Positions 45,099-57,765 of a DNA stretch of 64,000 bases are shown here, piece by piece. The position numbers were made by a program, and so were the translations under genes. The DNA is taken from the NCBI GenBank assembly GCA_019828545.1, contig JACVRA010000171.1, positions 620,001-684,000 on the forward strand, read 5' to 3'. The notes under the pieces were generated by a model that did not search any database, was not told the origin of the DNA, and worked only from the letters and a program-made list of their open reading frames with translations. Every line of letters starts with the position of its first letter. The first letter of the stretch is position 1. Origin of the DNA: Paracamarosporium sp. OC-R06-R3. Taxonomy: Eukaryota; Ascomycota; Dothideomycetes; Pleosporales; Didymosphaeriaceae.

Positions 45099-45933
45099 GT
45101 CCGCAGGGAGTCCGGACGGAACGGCTTGGAGCTGCGATGTTTGAAGAGCCCCTCGATCAACAAGGTCTCGGACGAGGTCATGCTTGTCGACGCGGGCAGG
45201 CGACGCGGGCTATATCATACCTCTTGCAGACGCAGCGGCGGGGGGGCGAAGCGGAGCAGGCGTTACCCAGTGTGGGGGAAGTCGCGATGGGGCGTCGCTG
45301 CAGTCACGACCCGGCGAGCTGTCGCTTCCGCTTGTGACACGCACGGGCCAATCAGGACGGGAGCGAGCCAGCGCCTCCGAGAGGCCCCAAGGGCCCCAAA
45401 GTGCCCCCCAAGAGCCCAAGCGCCCCGAGCGAGAAGTAGAGCCGTCTCGCTGGAGCGCAGGCACGGGCGCCAGCTGCAGGAATCCTGTCGCGATCGGTGC
45501 CGGCTATTTGGCCGTTTGCGCTGCCTCCAGCGTGCATACCGAGGCGGCTCTGGCTCGCATTGACGTCGCCTAATTAATGGGCGACTTGCCAGGGACACTG
45601 CCCAACAGCACGCTATTCTATTCTTGCATCCCCCTCCCACCAAGAGCCAGACGCCACGATTCCGCACGCAGCGCCAGCAGCATCGCGACGACAAAGAGCG
45701 CCATCACCAGCGCCTGCGCCCTCCACCCCGTCGCCCTCTCCGGCCGCCCCGCCGTCTCCTGGCTCTTCCGGCCCGACACCTGTGGCCGCAACCCTCCAAC
45801 GGCCGCCACGTCTGGACGCGCCAACTCTCCCGCGGCCGCATGATGTTCAACGTTCACCACGGCCCACGGTGAACGTCGCGTCTCCCTTGTGCTCCATCCC
45901 TCCTGCACACGCTCCCATCTCTTGAGAGCCACC
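45099..45933. other. Divergent promoter region
   Basis: This 835-base GC-rich region separates the SUMO ligase (minus) and the Boi-like gene (plus). Open frames on both strands look like composition effects. No separate gene is supported. Confidence 0.5.
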
Positions 45934-48900
45934 ATGGCCGCCAGGTCGCACACCGAAAACGTCCGCCCGGGCGACCTGCTCCTCGTCGTGCGTAAGTGCT
46001 GTGCTTGAACACACTGTACCTGTACCATGGTTAGGAGCCAGAGCTGACCGCGACTGCAGACGAGTTCCAGGCGAGGAGCCCTGATGAGCTCAGCCTGGCA
46101 CGAGGCGACCGCATCGAACTGATTGAACGTGACGACGATTTCGGTGATGGCTGGTTCTTGGGAAGGAATACCGAGACGGGCGACAGCGGTCTTTTCCCTG
46201 AGGGTACGTACAAAAGTAGTCTGAGACCTTCGTAGTCCATAGACTGCATGCAGTCCAGAGTGACCAATCGTTGGAGCAGCCTTTACTAACATCGCTCAGT
46301 CTACACACGCCCCGCCCCGAAGCCGACCACCACTGCTCCGCTGCATCAGCGCGCCCCTTCACAGCCTGCCGCGCAATCAGTGCAGAATGTGTTGCAACCC
46401 GTCGACTTGGATGCCGCGCCCACCTCTGCCCCACTCCCTCTGACCACCTCGAATTCAACCACCCCTTACGAATCGACGTCGAGCCAAGCACCTCTTCAGA
46501 TCCCGCCCACCAATGCTGCAACGCAGGCAGCAGCAGCCGGCAGTCGGACTTCGACTTCTTCGCAGCCGAGGAGTATCGGACAGACACTGAGCGGCGATGT
46601 CGCGCGTGAGGAAGAACCCACCATATCAAGTCCGGTCATGCATGAAACACTCAGCGTCATCGACGAACACATTACGGATATGAGCACCCCGCGCCACAGC
46701 GCTGCTGGGAAGGAGCTCAGGCCAATGCCCTCAAATGACTCTGGGAGCGAGTACAGCAGCCACCACAGACTGTCATATATCAACGGACAAGAAACGGAAG
46801 AGGAGGAGCACAACTTGCACACGGAGAAGGAAGTGATCAACTGGTCTCCGGCGCGCGTGGCAGAGTACCTAGAAGATGTGGGTGTAGAAAAGAAACATTG
46901 CGACATCTTTAGGGAACAGGAAATCAACGGAGAGGCACTCTTGGGCATGGATCAGGCAACCATCTTTCTGAAAGAGTTCGAATTGGGACCAGTGGGACCA
47001 CGACTGCGAACCTGGGTCAAAATCAAAGCACTGCAACAGGAGGTGAAGAACGCAAAGGATGCCGCAAGAGCCATGGCCGCGTTCGATGGCCCCGACGAGT
47101 CTGCACTTGACCCTAGTCGAGCCCGCGCAACGTCCATGAGCGCAGTACTGCCTCGGATACCTAGCCTTCGAGAAGGACAGGCGATGAAGAGCTTACAGGG
47201 CAAGCAGCCGATCCCTAGAGCCCACTCAACTGCAGGCCATTCTGCGTTGCCACCCGTAGAAGCGACATCACCTTTGACACAGTTCACCCCAGCTTCACCT
47301 ACGCCCGGTACACCTACACGCCCTTCTGCTGCTTCAGTCCGAAGCTTGAACCACAACCGGAGGCACTCATCCATCGACTCGACCATGAACATGCCAACAC
47401 CTACCGCTGCGGGAGGCATGAAACTGCCACCCGTTGCATCGACATCCCACAAGAAGACTCCTTCATTTGACCGTGGCTGGACAATGGGATCTCCACAGTC
47501 CCCTCAACCCGACTCAAGAAGACCGTCTTCCTCGCATTACGGAGCCCCAACCAGCCCAGACGAGAATGGGCTTGGACGCCGCGAGTCGGGCATAAGTCAG
47601 ATGACAGCAGCCGATCTGGACCGAGGATACTTTTCAGGCGGAGAAGTCGACAACCGCAAAGCACGTAATGTGCTCCGCAAGAGGGAGAGCCCGAGTCACT
47701 CTCGGAACCCCAGCTTCAGCACCGAAGCCAGCCGTCGCGCTGCATATAATCGACGACATAGCAGGATTGGCAGTGCGGATTCTGCAACTGGTGGAGGCGG
47801 CTCTATATCGTCCGCCGCTAAGGCTTACTTTGGGTCCAGCATCAAGAGCCACCGCAGCTCGAGCAACTTTGATTTTGTGCGACCACTGAAGCCTATGAAT
47901 GAGGCTCCTCCTACAGTGACTAAGCTCCCAGAATATAAATCTCCGAGCATTGATGCCATTGCGAGTTCACCCCGCATACCTGGCAGCGAGGCGTCGTCGC
48001 AAGGACGTGCTTCGCCCTCTCCTGCAGCTCCGGTTCAGTCTCATTCGTTTTTCTCGAAGAAATCGAGAGGCTTGGGTCTGCGCGCTATATCCGACGCTGT
48101 CACAGGAAACGAAAGAGCCAACATCAGCTCTGGAGATATCACCGCTTCTCCGATCAAGGAATCTCCTCTGCAATCGCCTACCCGAACAGGCTCAAGCACG
48201 CCTTCTGCAACGTCAAACTCCAAGAGTTTCGACCTGGAAAATCCCGATCTGAACAAACGATCTACGAGCGGTTCAGTCGGTAAAGATGGCAGGAAGAAAT
48301 CTAAGAAGCACAGCACGAGCGCCTACCTCCGGGGTCGCCAGCAAATCACTCCTCAAGAAGCCATGGAGGGTTGCGACTATAGTGGATGGATGAAGAAGAA
48401 ATCATCAAGTCTAATGACCACGTGGAAAACACGCTTGTTTGTGCTGCGTGGCCGACGTCTCTCCTACTTCTATTCCGAGGGCGACACAGAAGAGAAGGGA
48501 TTGATCGATATTTCTTCGCACCGGGTGCTCCCAGCCAACAACGAACGGATCACTGGTTTCCATGCAACCATCACTCGAGCGGCATCCTCACCCTCTTCAC
48601 CCCAGGGTGCCACAATTCCGACCGCTGCTTCTGCAGCCAGCAACGGCATCGAAGAAGACATGGCGGGTATGTTCATATTCAAGCTCGTACCTCCGCGTGC
48701 AGGTTTACAGAGAGGCGTGCAATTCACCAAGCCGATCGTCCACTATTTCGCCGTCGACAGCATTCAGGTCGGCCGATTATGGATGGCTGCATTGATGAAG
48801 GCCACTATCGATAGGGACGACAGCCTGGCCATTACGACGACCTACCAGCAGAAGACAATCTCACTTGAAAAAGCTCGAGCCATGCGTCAACGACCTCCAG

Positions 48901-49178
48901 CTCTGATGGATGACGACGATACAGAGAACGCATCGCTCGACATGGACAGCAAGCAGAGCCTTAAAGAGAGCATACAGGAGAGTGTCATACACGAAGAAGA
49001 TGAGAAGCAAGGCCTTGCTATCTCTGGACTTGATGACGCGAAAGCTCTACTGGACTACGCAGAGAACGGTGCTAATGCAGAACCACAACCGCCACCCAAG
49101 TCCCCGACTGCCGGACCACCCGAAGTACCACATAAGCGGAAAACAAGCTTGACGCCCGGCCTTGTCACCATCGGATGA
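45934..49178 (+). CDS. Boi1/Boi2-like SH3-SAM-PH polarity protein
   Basis: Three exons are proposed: 45934-45991, 46060-46203 and 46300-49178, giving 1026 residues. The SH3 domain (about residues 19-70) reads HEFQARSPDELSLARGDRIE and GWFLGRNTETGDSGLFPEVY. The SAM domain (about 246-314) has INWSPARVAEYLEDVGVEKK. A long serine-rich linker follows. The PH domain (about 757-906) has SGWMKKKSSSLMTTWKTRLF and a typical final tryptophan helix (VGRLWMAALMKAT), with an inserted serine/proline loop. This order matches yeast Boi1/Boi2, which link Cdc42/Bem1 and the exocyst at growth sites. A role in hyphal-tip growth is inferred. Confidence 0.93.
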
Positions 49179-49761
49179 GGTCCACAACAACCATTGTTCT
49201 ACCCCCCGTTCATCTCTTTCGGCCTTATATTATTATTAGCACCACGTAATTTCATTCACAAATATGATGCGAGACAATCTATCAGAACTTGAAAGTCGCA
49301 ATTCATATTGGGGTTTGGGCAGAGGAGCAAGCATTCGGCGCTTTCTTTTGACGGAGGTCTTCTATGTATGTTGAGTGTCGATGGTTGGATAGTGCCAGCA
49401 CATGACGATCTTGCACGTTTGATGACGACGGATCTAGACCTTTTTGTTATTTATCTTTTCTTTTATAACCCATACCATCTACCTACCTTAATTCGAGCGA
49501 GACAGAGAGAGGCGCGGCAGCGCAAATGTAATTGTATGCCTGCATATTCCACACGGTTTCAAATCTGTTCATGTGCTGCGAACGTTGCCTTCCCTCGACC
49601 CCTGCATCCCTCAAGGCTGTGGAACGTACTCCTGCCCGCAAGGGCGTGCGTCCGCCTCTATACCTTCACCGCTCCCCATTACGCAGGAGATCCATTCCAG
49701 ACTCCGTAGCCTATATCCAACCTCCGTACTCCTAACGCCGCCTGTCTCACCAATCCTCCCA
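49179..49761. other. Intergenic
   Basis: This holds the 3' flank of the Boi-like gene and the leader of the small gene at 49762. No other gene is supported. Confidence 0.45.
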
Positions 49762-49977
49762 ATGTCTCTCCGCGCCTCCCACAAGAACCGCTCCTCGCCC
49801 GCTACCACGACTCTCCAGCAAATCGCTGTGTTTTTCCCTCGGCTGAACGCCGACTCAAAGAGATACTACCTTTCTGCTGTGTACATCGCGTTTCTACTCT
49901 ACGTTGTGTATAGTAATATTCAGGGCGCGTTTGCGAGGTACCAGCTTGAGGATAAGGCGAGGAAGGGGAAGGAGTAG
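49762..49977 (+). CDS. Small single-pass membrane protein, 71 residues
   Basis: The ORF starts MSLRASHKNRSSPATTT and has one hydrophobic helix (YYLSAVYIAFLLYVVYSNIQG) followed by a charged end (YQLEDKARKGKE). A basic N terminus, one helix and a lysine-rich C-terminal tail suggest a small ER or mitochondrial membrane protein. The family is not recognised. The ATG context is acceptable (CCCAATGTC) and no intron is needed. Confidence 0.55.
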   Translation: MSLRASHKNRSSPATTTLQQIAVFFPRLNADSKRYYLSAVYIAFLLYVVYSNIQGAFARYQLEDKARKGKE

Positions 49978-50921
49978 GATCATCCCTTGGTGGGGTGATA
50001 AAGATTGAGGGCTTTGATGCTAGGGGTGGGAAGGCTGGTAGGGGTTCATACCAACCGGTATCTTGGTTCTGGGCTTGTTTTGTCAAGGGAGGGTTTCTTG
50101 ATGTGCCTTGCGGCGCGGATGGGTTTGTGGTTTCCTCGTTTTGATGTCATAGCTGTGTACGTTCTTCGATCCTTCGCTTTTGTCCGCTTTCGCTGATGGT
50201 CTTTGAGCAGGGTTTTAAAAGGATGGAAGAAGTTGGTTGAGATTGAGAATAGCTTCTAGTCCCGACGCAGATTTTACATCCTATCTTGCGGTTGGGAACG
50301 ATAGGTGGAGAAGCGACCGGTTTCGAAACGAGATAGAGAAGGGAGAGACTGCAGTTTACCATCCCTTGCGAAGCGCTTCTCCCTATGCTCACATCCCTTG
50401 TAATACCAGCTCGAGGTCCATGCCCCACCACTCTGTTCTCAACTTCAACCAGCGGCTCTGACTTTTTTCTGTGCCCTTCGTCTTAGTCTCGCTGTAGCAG
50501 CAGTGTGGGCGACTATCGGAAGCCTACCAAGCCGTTTCGAAGCTCGAAGAGATCGTGGGAGCAGGTGGTGGAAGAAACTACAACGCGACTTTTGTATTCG
50601 CAGAAAAATCAAACATACAACAATACCAGTTCGTTGGACGAAGCATTATCTGTCCGAGCTGAAACGCAGCGGGTAAAGAGCAAGCGAGCGGGTATTTGGA
50701 CAAGGTATCACAACTGCTTATCTGAAGAGGGAAAGATACGAAGCTCGCATCCTCACGACTCTCCAGCGTCGGAGAGTGCATTCCACGAACGACCTCGCAT
50801 TCTCCATACGGCCAAATCATTGTCGTCGCTGCGGCAGTGTTTACAGACCTTTTGTACCTAAACAGCGTCCCTCCCGCTGGTTACGGAAGACACCAAAGCG
50901 TCAGCGACCCGAGGACGCTAC
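49978..50921. other. Intergenic
   Basis: No supported gene. An open frame at 50505-50861 has no family resemblance. Confidence 0.4.
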
Positions 50922-51143
50922 ATGTCCGCGTCCGCACAAATCTGGGCCATTTCCATCCTAGCTCTAGTAGCATCGATAGTCATCTCGCTGCTTACTTTCT
51001 GCTTCGCCAAGAAACCGCTGGCGCTGGGGGCAATCACGCATTTTGCGATTGTTGCTTTCGACTGCCTGCTGCTGTGGGCGTTGTTGATTGCTGGGAACCG
51101 TCTGGGGTCTGCTCGTGCTTGCGCGAACAGTTCGCAGAGTTAG
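50922..51143 (+). CDS. Possible small membrane protein, 73 residues
   Basis: The ORF starts MSASAQIWAISILALVAS and has two hydrophobic segments joined by a short loop (CFAKKPLALGA), then a polar end. It may be a complete small membrane protein or one exon of a longer one. An alternative frame downstream reads on to about 51214 with coding-like sequence. No family is recognised. Confidence 0.35.
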   Translation: MSASAQIWAISILALVASIVISLLTFCFAKKPLALGAITHFAIVAFDCLLLWALLIAGNRLGSARACANSSQS

Positions 51144-51630
51144 AAACGCCGGGTTCGATCACGATAGTGGGAATCGCTTGCTTGAGCTGGGTGCGGAAGG
51201 ACCAAAGGATTTGAGGGCATTTGCGATTTGCCTGTCGTTGGCTTGGGGCGGTCCTTAAAGTCGAAGTCTAGACATTTAGGTGCTTCCAGGACTCCAACAA
51301 CTAGAGGAGATAATATCGGTTAGTGCATACCTGATTCTAGGAGTTCGCTTCTAGGACTAGGCATAGCTTGGAAGAGGAAGAGTGATATAGTACGCTTGTA
51401 CTCCCGTGACCACTCGTCTAGTACCGGTAGAGCACAAGCATCCTCTTTCGATCTGGTGGAGCTTGTGAGGCAAGACGTGTTCTTTCTCCGTGACTCAACT
51501 GATCAAGCGGAGCACAGCGTCATCAGCCTTACCCGGTTTCCCAGTATCTTTCGAGGCAGCTGCGTCTTTTCTATCCACTATCAGAGCGACTTGGCCTTTC
51601 TCAGGACTACTGCCATCGACCGGTCACAAA
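51144..51630. other. Intergenic
   Basis: No supported gene. It contains the likely promoter of the gene at 51631. Confidence 0.4.
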
Positions 51631-52524
51631 ATGCCACTCCCAAACCCCTGGAGGAAGCGGACCCCGCCATCATCACCGTCTCCCCTCCGGCGAAAGCCAC
51701 CTCCACTCTCCCTTCGCACCCGCAACAAAGTGCGCATCGGCCTCCTCGCTATCATAGCCGTGCTTACCATCTGCACACTCAACGAGCTGCGCTGCCTGCA
51801 GTACGAATGCACATCATATGTTAGCCTCTTCGGAGATCGAGGCAGCAAGGGCGGAGGCGCAGTTCTCCCAGACGATTGGAAGTACCGGGTGGGAGAGGTG
51901 CTGAAGCAGAACATGCAAGATGCGCCTCAAGATTCCTCTGCTCCTTCGAGCACCAAAGAAAAGGAACCAGAGTCAGCGAAGGACACGCCAGCCGACAATG
52001 ACTCTCTTGTTCCACCATCAACGGCACCGCCTAGCATCGACGCAGCACTCAAAGAAGCTGGAGATGGGCGCTGGCTCGACACCCCGCCAGGCCCTACATC
52101 CCCAGACCAAGAAACGAAAGAGCAAATGCAGACCGAAAAGCAGACATACACAGATAGCGAAGACCTCGACATCCCGCCGCCAAAAACCAACATGCCGCTC
52201 AAGGAGGCCACCACACACCCACACTCCTCCCTGGAAGAACCCCTCCCTCCACAAAACACGACTTCATCCTCACCCAACAAAGCAGACAACCCCGACAAAC
52301 CCAGAGACAAGAATAAACCCGCAAAACAGAAACAAAAAGAGAAACAAAAGCAGAAAACAAACCCACCTACCACAGATCTCACCACCGACCCACCACCCGA
52401 GCAATTTCCCCCCCAACCAGCACAAAAATCACATCCACGCCCACACTCAGATCCAGATACATTTTCCCAGGATGCGGGTAACTTCGGCTCCATGGAAATG
52501 GGTATGCTGATGGGTGGTGCTTAG
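51631..52524 (+). CDS. Membrane-anchored protein with disordered tail, 297 residues
   Basis: I chose the ATG at 51631 (MPLPNPWRKRTPP) because it gives a short basic N terminus before a single membrane helix (VRIGLLAIIAVLTICTL, about residues 34-50), a type II topology. A short conserved-looking segment follows (LPDDWKYRVGEVLKQNM). The rest is long, proline/threonine/lysine-rich and disordered, with runs like KQKQKEKQKQK. The very end is methionine/glycine-rich. An upstream in-frame ATG at 51490 would add 47 residues. The family is not recognised. Confidence 0.55.
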   Translation: MPLPNPWRKRTPPSSPSPLRRKPPPLSLRTRNKVRIGLLAIIAVLTICTLNELRCLQYECTSYVSLFGDRGSKGGGAVLPDDWKYRVGEVLKQNMQDAPQDSSAPSSTKEKEPESAKDTPADNDSLVPPSTAPPSIDAALKEAGDGRWLDTPPGPTSPDQETKEQMQTEKQTYTDSEDLDIPPPKTNMPLKEATTHPHSSLEEPLPPQNTTSSSPNKADNPDKPRDKNKPAKQKQKEKQKQKTNPPTTDLTTDPPPEQFPPQPAQKSHPRPHSDPDTFSQDAGNFGSMEMGMLMGGA

Positions 52525-53268
52525 CTTTTTTTCTTTCCTTACATTCCTCTTTTCTCATCTACCTATCCACCTACCTATCCATCTAGGCAATCAGTTTTTG
52601 CAAGCCTCCCCCGACGGACAGATGGACGGATGTCGTCTTAACCAAACCCGGGTCTCCGGAACGAGGCGTTCATGGCGTTGGGGCTAGGGCGTTTTCCGCC
52701 TGGGGCGCGCGGATCGAACCATGGACGGGCATTTTTTGGTGCGGAAAGTTTCTGCTTGTGGGTGCATGGCGCGGGTCGGGAATAAGTAATGGGGCGGGTG
52801 GGTAGGTGGGTTGGGGGAAGTATGGCGGGCGTCTACAGTAAGCGTGTACTCTTACGATGGTGGGATTCGGGACTTGGTGTTTTGTGGTACGTGTGGCGTA
52901 TGGGCGTTGAGCTTAATGGGAGGGAAGGAAAGAGAGGCGTGGACTTTAGGTAGAAAGTGTGTTTTATTATGATTTAGTTTGATTGATTTGATTTGATTTG
53001 ATTTGTTTGTTTGATCCAGAGGATCGAGTGCAAGCCATGCGCAGTGCAGGCAGATTGAGTTATGCATTACCTACTTCTAACTAAGTTTCTGTATCTGTAT
53101 TTGTATAAGCGAGTGCTGCGCTTCTGAGGCGCCATCTGCTTTTAGGGGGTATCTTTCTACAATGCATCAAAAACGCTCAAATCGGATCCGCCAGAAACGC
53201 CAAAACCTATGCAGTGGATGGCTGGCCATGCAGGCATATGTGTGCCCTCTTGGCAGCTTCAACTATCC
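52525..53268. other. Intergenic with simple repeats
   Basis: No gene. CTACCTATCCA-type repeats occur near 52558-52587 and TGATT pentamers near 52979-53014. Confidence 0.5.
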
Positions 53269-54737
53269 TCACCTCCTCCGCCTTTGCTGGTCGTGAATGT
53301 GCGACCCCTCTGCCGGGCTGAACCAGTCCCTGATGCCGCACTTGGCCTCGAGCCGTACGAACAGGTCGTCAACACGATCCATCATCCAGCCTGACTGGAT
53401 GCGCTCAGTCGGCTTTGCGTACCCTAGACGAAATGAAAAATTCACCGAGCAGCTGCCCGGTTGGTAGGAAAATTGGACGCAGTCCTTTTTGCTCTCGCAC
53501 ACGGCGTGACAGTGCTTGAAAGACTTCCAGGCATTGCTCTCGAGGGGGTCGGACAAGTTGCTATGGTCGTGAGCATTGTACTCCTTGTCCGAGGACAAGT
53601 TGTCCCAGTTGGAGACTTCGGCCCCGATCTTGCGGTGCACGAGCTCGCGGAAGACGTCGCGGTGGCGAAGTAAGATGTCGTGCTAATGTAGTCAGCGTTT
53701 CAGGTCTCTAGTGTACCAAGGGCGGGAACACCTACTCTCTTGTACCAGTCCTGCTCGAAATGCCATAGGTCCTCGATCTCTGTTGGTGAGACGTGGTGGT
53801 ACGTGATCACAGGGAAACACCAAGTGTTGCGGTCAATCTTGCTGGTCGCCGGGTCTAGGGTGGCAGGTGAATCGCCTTGGAAGTGAGGGAACGCGCGGTG
53901 TAAAGGGACTTTGGCGTCTTCGAGGACTTTGCCAAGCGCGCAGTCGCCCACCCAGTGCGTCGCGGTGAAGTCCTCGTAGTCACGGACGCGCATCGAGCGC
54001 TGCTCGATGACCTTGCGCATGGCCGGGTTGGACAAGACGAAGCCTGCTCCGCCGTATCCAAACTCGATGTCGGTGATGTAGAGGTGCTTGCCAATGTAGT
54101 ACGGCTTGCTCGCGTCGAAATTGGCAAGGTACTCCAGCAGGTTGTTCCAACCAAGGAAGGTGTCGGCTTCGATGAAGACGAACCACTTCGCGTTGGGCTT
54201 CTCCTCAAAGGCTCTGTCGACCATGGGCAGGAACTTCCACTTGTCGAGCTTCCAGCCGTCGTTTCCGGTGTTGAGATAGTCGCCCTTGCTGGATCCCGAT
54301 TCCGCCATGATGACTCGCTGACTGTCGATGTTTTTTCTTCCATGCTTTTGCAATTGATGATACAACTTGAAATCGTCGTGCTCGTTCCTCCTCTTCTCCG
54401 TGACACCTCCGTGGCCTCCTAGAACATCGTGCACAGCGTGACCTTCGATTTCCTCATCCAGATCCGATAAGATAACAAAGTGGGGAACGCATCGCAAAGT
54501 GGTTTTAAAGTGGACCGGCACCTTCTGACGAGACTCGGTGGCGCCAGTTCGCAGCACCACGAGCACGTCGTCGGCCAGGTCTGACTGGGGGCACTGGAAG
54601 TCCTGCTGGAGCTGGGCCGCGGGCTTGGAGTAGCGAAGGAAAAACGAGGGTGCGCTGGCGCTGTTGAAGACGTTGATGATGGAGACGGAGAAGATGGCGC
54701 AGAATATCAAGCGGCAAAGGAAGGTGCGATGAGGCAT
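53269..54737 (-). CDS. Glycosyltransferase family 31-like protein with apple-like C terminus
   Basis: Two exons are proposed: 54737-53736 and 53682-53269, giving 471 residues. The intron removes a stop and joins DWYKR to HDILLRHRDVF in frame. Residues 7-27 form a signal anchor (LCRLIFCAIFSVSIINVF), so a Golgi type II protein is likely. The catalytic region has a donor-binding motif FVFIEADTFLGWNNLLEYL and the Fringe-like segment THWVGDCALGKVLED. The C-terminal exon has a cysteine pattern of the PAN/apple type: WKSFKHCHAVCESKKDC, then FSYQPGSCSVNF. It would extend glycans on proteins or lipids. The sugar is unknown. A TATA-like element lies at about 54817-54826. Confidence 0.86.
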
Positions 54738-56044
54738 GGTGAGTGATTGAACGGGAAGGCACAGCGCCAGGCCAGTCAGGACTAAGGAATGACAAGGGCA
54801 AGGAGAGACGCAGCGGGCATATAAGTCGCGAGGCTAAAAGACAGTGGGTGGTGTGCAGGCCGGGTCCATCGGCGACGGCGCGGTGCCGTAGGGAGATGGC
54901 GGGTGGGTAGAGGGTGAGCAGGGAGAGTCGAGCGAAGGCGTGAGGGCTACCGCACACAAGAGCTCGTGGGTGGGCAACGTGTTGGTTTTCAAGTCCGAGG
55001 ACGGCCCGACGATCTTCATCTCTGGTCAGACTCGACGGTGCAAATCCCGAGGCGGGCGATCAATGCCTTAAAGACTGAGTCGACAGAGGGCGGTGTCGAC
55101 GGGCCTGGCGGGCGGCTCCCGCTGGTGGCACACGGCGGCGGCATAGCTGGTCGGCCGCTCGCGCCGCTGCCGTTGGGCTACCGTCGCGCAGCCTCATGCC
55201 GTTGGTGTTTTGGCTTGAGGGGTGTTTTACATTTCTGCGTGGAGGGCCGCTTTGCCCTGCGTCGCTTGGCGATGAGGTCACGCAAAGCCTGAGGAATGGC
55301 TCCAAGATTGCGCCGCCTTCCCCATTGGGCCTCGCCTGTCGATCTGACCCTTCCCCCCTAGCCGACCGGCCACACAACGGCAGTGAATGCCATCCGCCTG
55401 CACCCACCGGGCACTCTCAGCAGCGATCCACCCCCCAAGCGACGCCTGCGCGACCGTTGCTGTTCCCTTGTTCGACCGTCACAATTTACCCTGAAACGCG
55501 TCACGTGTCGCCCGCGCTGTTGCACCTGTGCGCCCGAACGAGGCGTACGCTGGACACACCCCGGACGCGGACTCCACATCACCGTCATGCTTTTCGGCGC
55601 ATTAATAGCAGCGGCCGCCTGGTGTCCTCGCTGCGGCTTTGCGTCTTCCCTCACTAACCTCTGCGGCGTGCTATGTCGCGCGACCAAGGAACTCCCACCG
55701 AGCACAGCCTCACTGTGACGATCCCGGACAACGCGAAGTCGGACACCATGCTGTGTACTGTATATCGTTTGCATCGCCAGCTCTCGCTTCGCTTGGGTCC
55801 ACATGCTCGCCTGTCGTTCGCGGCGTGCAGTGCAACCGCCACAAGCCAAATCCGCCTGCCCCATTCCTCATTCTGGTCTTCGACACATTCATCGGTTGCA
55901 GTCAGGCATGAAAACTAGTCTTACCACAGCAACTGCCCGATACATGCTCCATGGCCTCGTCTGTTGATGCATTCCGTCCCTGCATTTTTTGCCGTATCGC
56001 TGTCTATCTTCGAAACGAAGTCATCTCGCTACGACTGAGTCTAA
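54738..56044. other. Intergenic 1.3 kb
   Basis: The 54.74-55.5 kb part is GC-rich with overlapping open frames that look like composition effects. No gene is supported. Confidence 0.45.
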
Positions 56045-57765
56045 TCATCCAGGTGCTCTGGCAAGCCAAAACCCACCATGCCAGAAGAAAGTCGGCACGG
56101 CTGCAACCGCCGACAGCAGCCCAAGTACCCAAGCCATGGTCGACCACCCGTGTTGTTCCACCAGGAAGCCAGCAAGTAGCGGGCCCAATGTGCTTCCTGC
56201 AGCAAACGCCATATTGAACAAGGCATAGGCCTGTGCATACGCACCGCTAGGCCCGTACCCATGCATCCCATTCGCAATCATCTTCTTTTCCTTCGATTCT
56301 ACCACGGCAGATATCTCTGCCATGAACGGCGGAAACGTCATTGTCAAGCTCAATCCTATAAGGAAAAGCAGTGCACATATGAGGACCTTGTCGTTGATCG
56401 TGTTCGAGTCGACGTAGCGTAGGCAGACCAGCGGTGGGCATGCGCAGAAGAACCCAATCGTTGCGAGGTAGCGGCCTCCGTAGCGATCGCTCAGCCATCC
56501 GAAGATCGGACCCAGGAAAGATGGGATGACGATGGGGAGGAAGAGCAGAGCCGCGCCGGTCGATGTCCAGTGGAACGTGTTCGCAACGTGGATGGTAAGT
56601 ACTGAGTCGAATGCCGTCATGATAGCAGCCTGCATCATAGCGCCGAAGAGTGCGGCGAGAAGACGGCGCGAGTAGAGGAGGGAGATGAGGGGCGGTAGTC
56701 GGTCCCGAGCTCGACGTTTCGCTGCTATGTTGCTTTCCTCAGGCGATGTCCGCTCTGCTGGTTCTGAAGGACCTTGTTCAGGATCCGCGGAGGTTACAAC
56801 ATCTTCTTTTTCGAGATCCTGTCCCGTGGTGTTTTCTTGTCCCTCTACACTTTCCACATGATAATTCCTTTCTCTGCCACCTGCTTCCTCGATCCACCTC
56901 GCAGCTACTTTCTTCTCGACAAGCAACAAGCGAAGAAGAACGTCGAGCCCAATCAGCGCGTACGCCATTGCGAAGACTGCCTCGTATCCAGCACGGTCAA
57001 ACACCACGCCTCCAAGGAGTGGCCCAATCAGTATGCCTATGCTCATTCCCATACCCACATACCCCATGGCCTCCGCAAGCCTCTCCTGCGGCACCGTATC
57101 GGCCAACAGCGCTAATCCCACCACCCACCTAAACCCAATCAGCATAGATCCATGACTGTGAAGCTTCAAACCCGGAAAGATCACTAAATAGAAACGGACT
57201 TGGTCCGGCTTAGTAACCTTCCAGTTGCCCTTCTCTTGCTTGCAAACCTTGCATAAATCACCTCGAGGATAGAAAAGGACTTACACAACCGCTGCACTCG
57301 TCCCCTGCAAAACCCTCCCCGCAACCATGATGCCAATACTGCTCCCTACATCCAACAGAATTGTGGCGCCCAGCAGCGCAAAAAGTCCAATGATGAGCGG
57401 CGACCGCCGCGACGTGCTACGATCAGCCAGCCAGCCGCAAATAGGCGAGAAGAAGAGCAGAGCCGCGGCATAAATGGCAACTAAGACCGAGACCCAGTAC
57501 TGCACTCTAGATGAAGCAACGTGAGACCGGGATTCGATAGCAAAAGGCACGACGGGAACAATGAGGGCGTAGAGGAACATGTCCTAACCCCAGTTTAGCG
57601 TAGTCCTCGTGGAGAAAAGCTGTGAGAGGATGAGGGTTGAAATACCGTGAAAATGGCGAGTGATATCGTCGCGATGATGAAGGCTTCTGAGCTGCGGTAT
57701 CTGAGCAGGTACGGCGGTGTGGTGCCCTGTTGCGTGAGGCTCTGCAGCCATTTCGGTCGTGCCAT
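56045..57765 (-). CDS. MFS transporter, DHA1/vesicular amine type
   Basis: Three exons are proposed: 57765-57646, 57583-57285 and 57128-56045, giving 500 residues. The joins give ATISLAIFTDMFLYALIVP at helix 1 and GTSAAVVWVVGLALLADTVP at helix 4. The second intron is 156 bases, long for this genome. Motif A appears in the first half (GWLADRSTSRR) and again in the second (GWLSDRYGGRY). A long polar loop with glutamate-rich sequence separates the two six-helix halves. These carriers are proton antiporters for drugs or amines; the substrate is unknown. Confidence 0.88.

Noticed and set aside
52700..52730. GGTTCGATCCG on the minus strand, resembling a tRNA B box
   Set aside because: No A box at the right distance and no cloverleaf can be folded around it.
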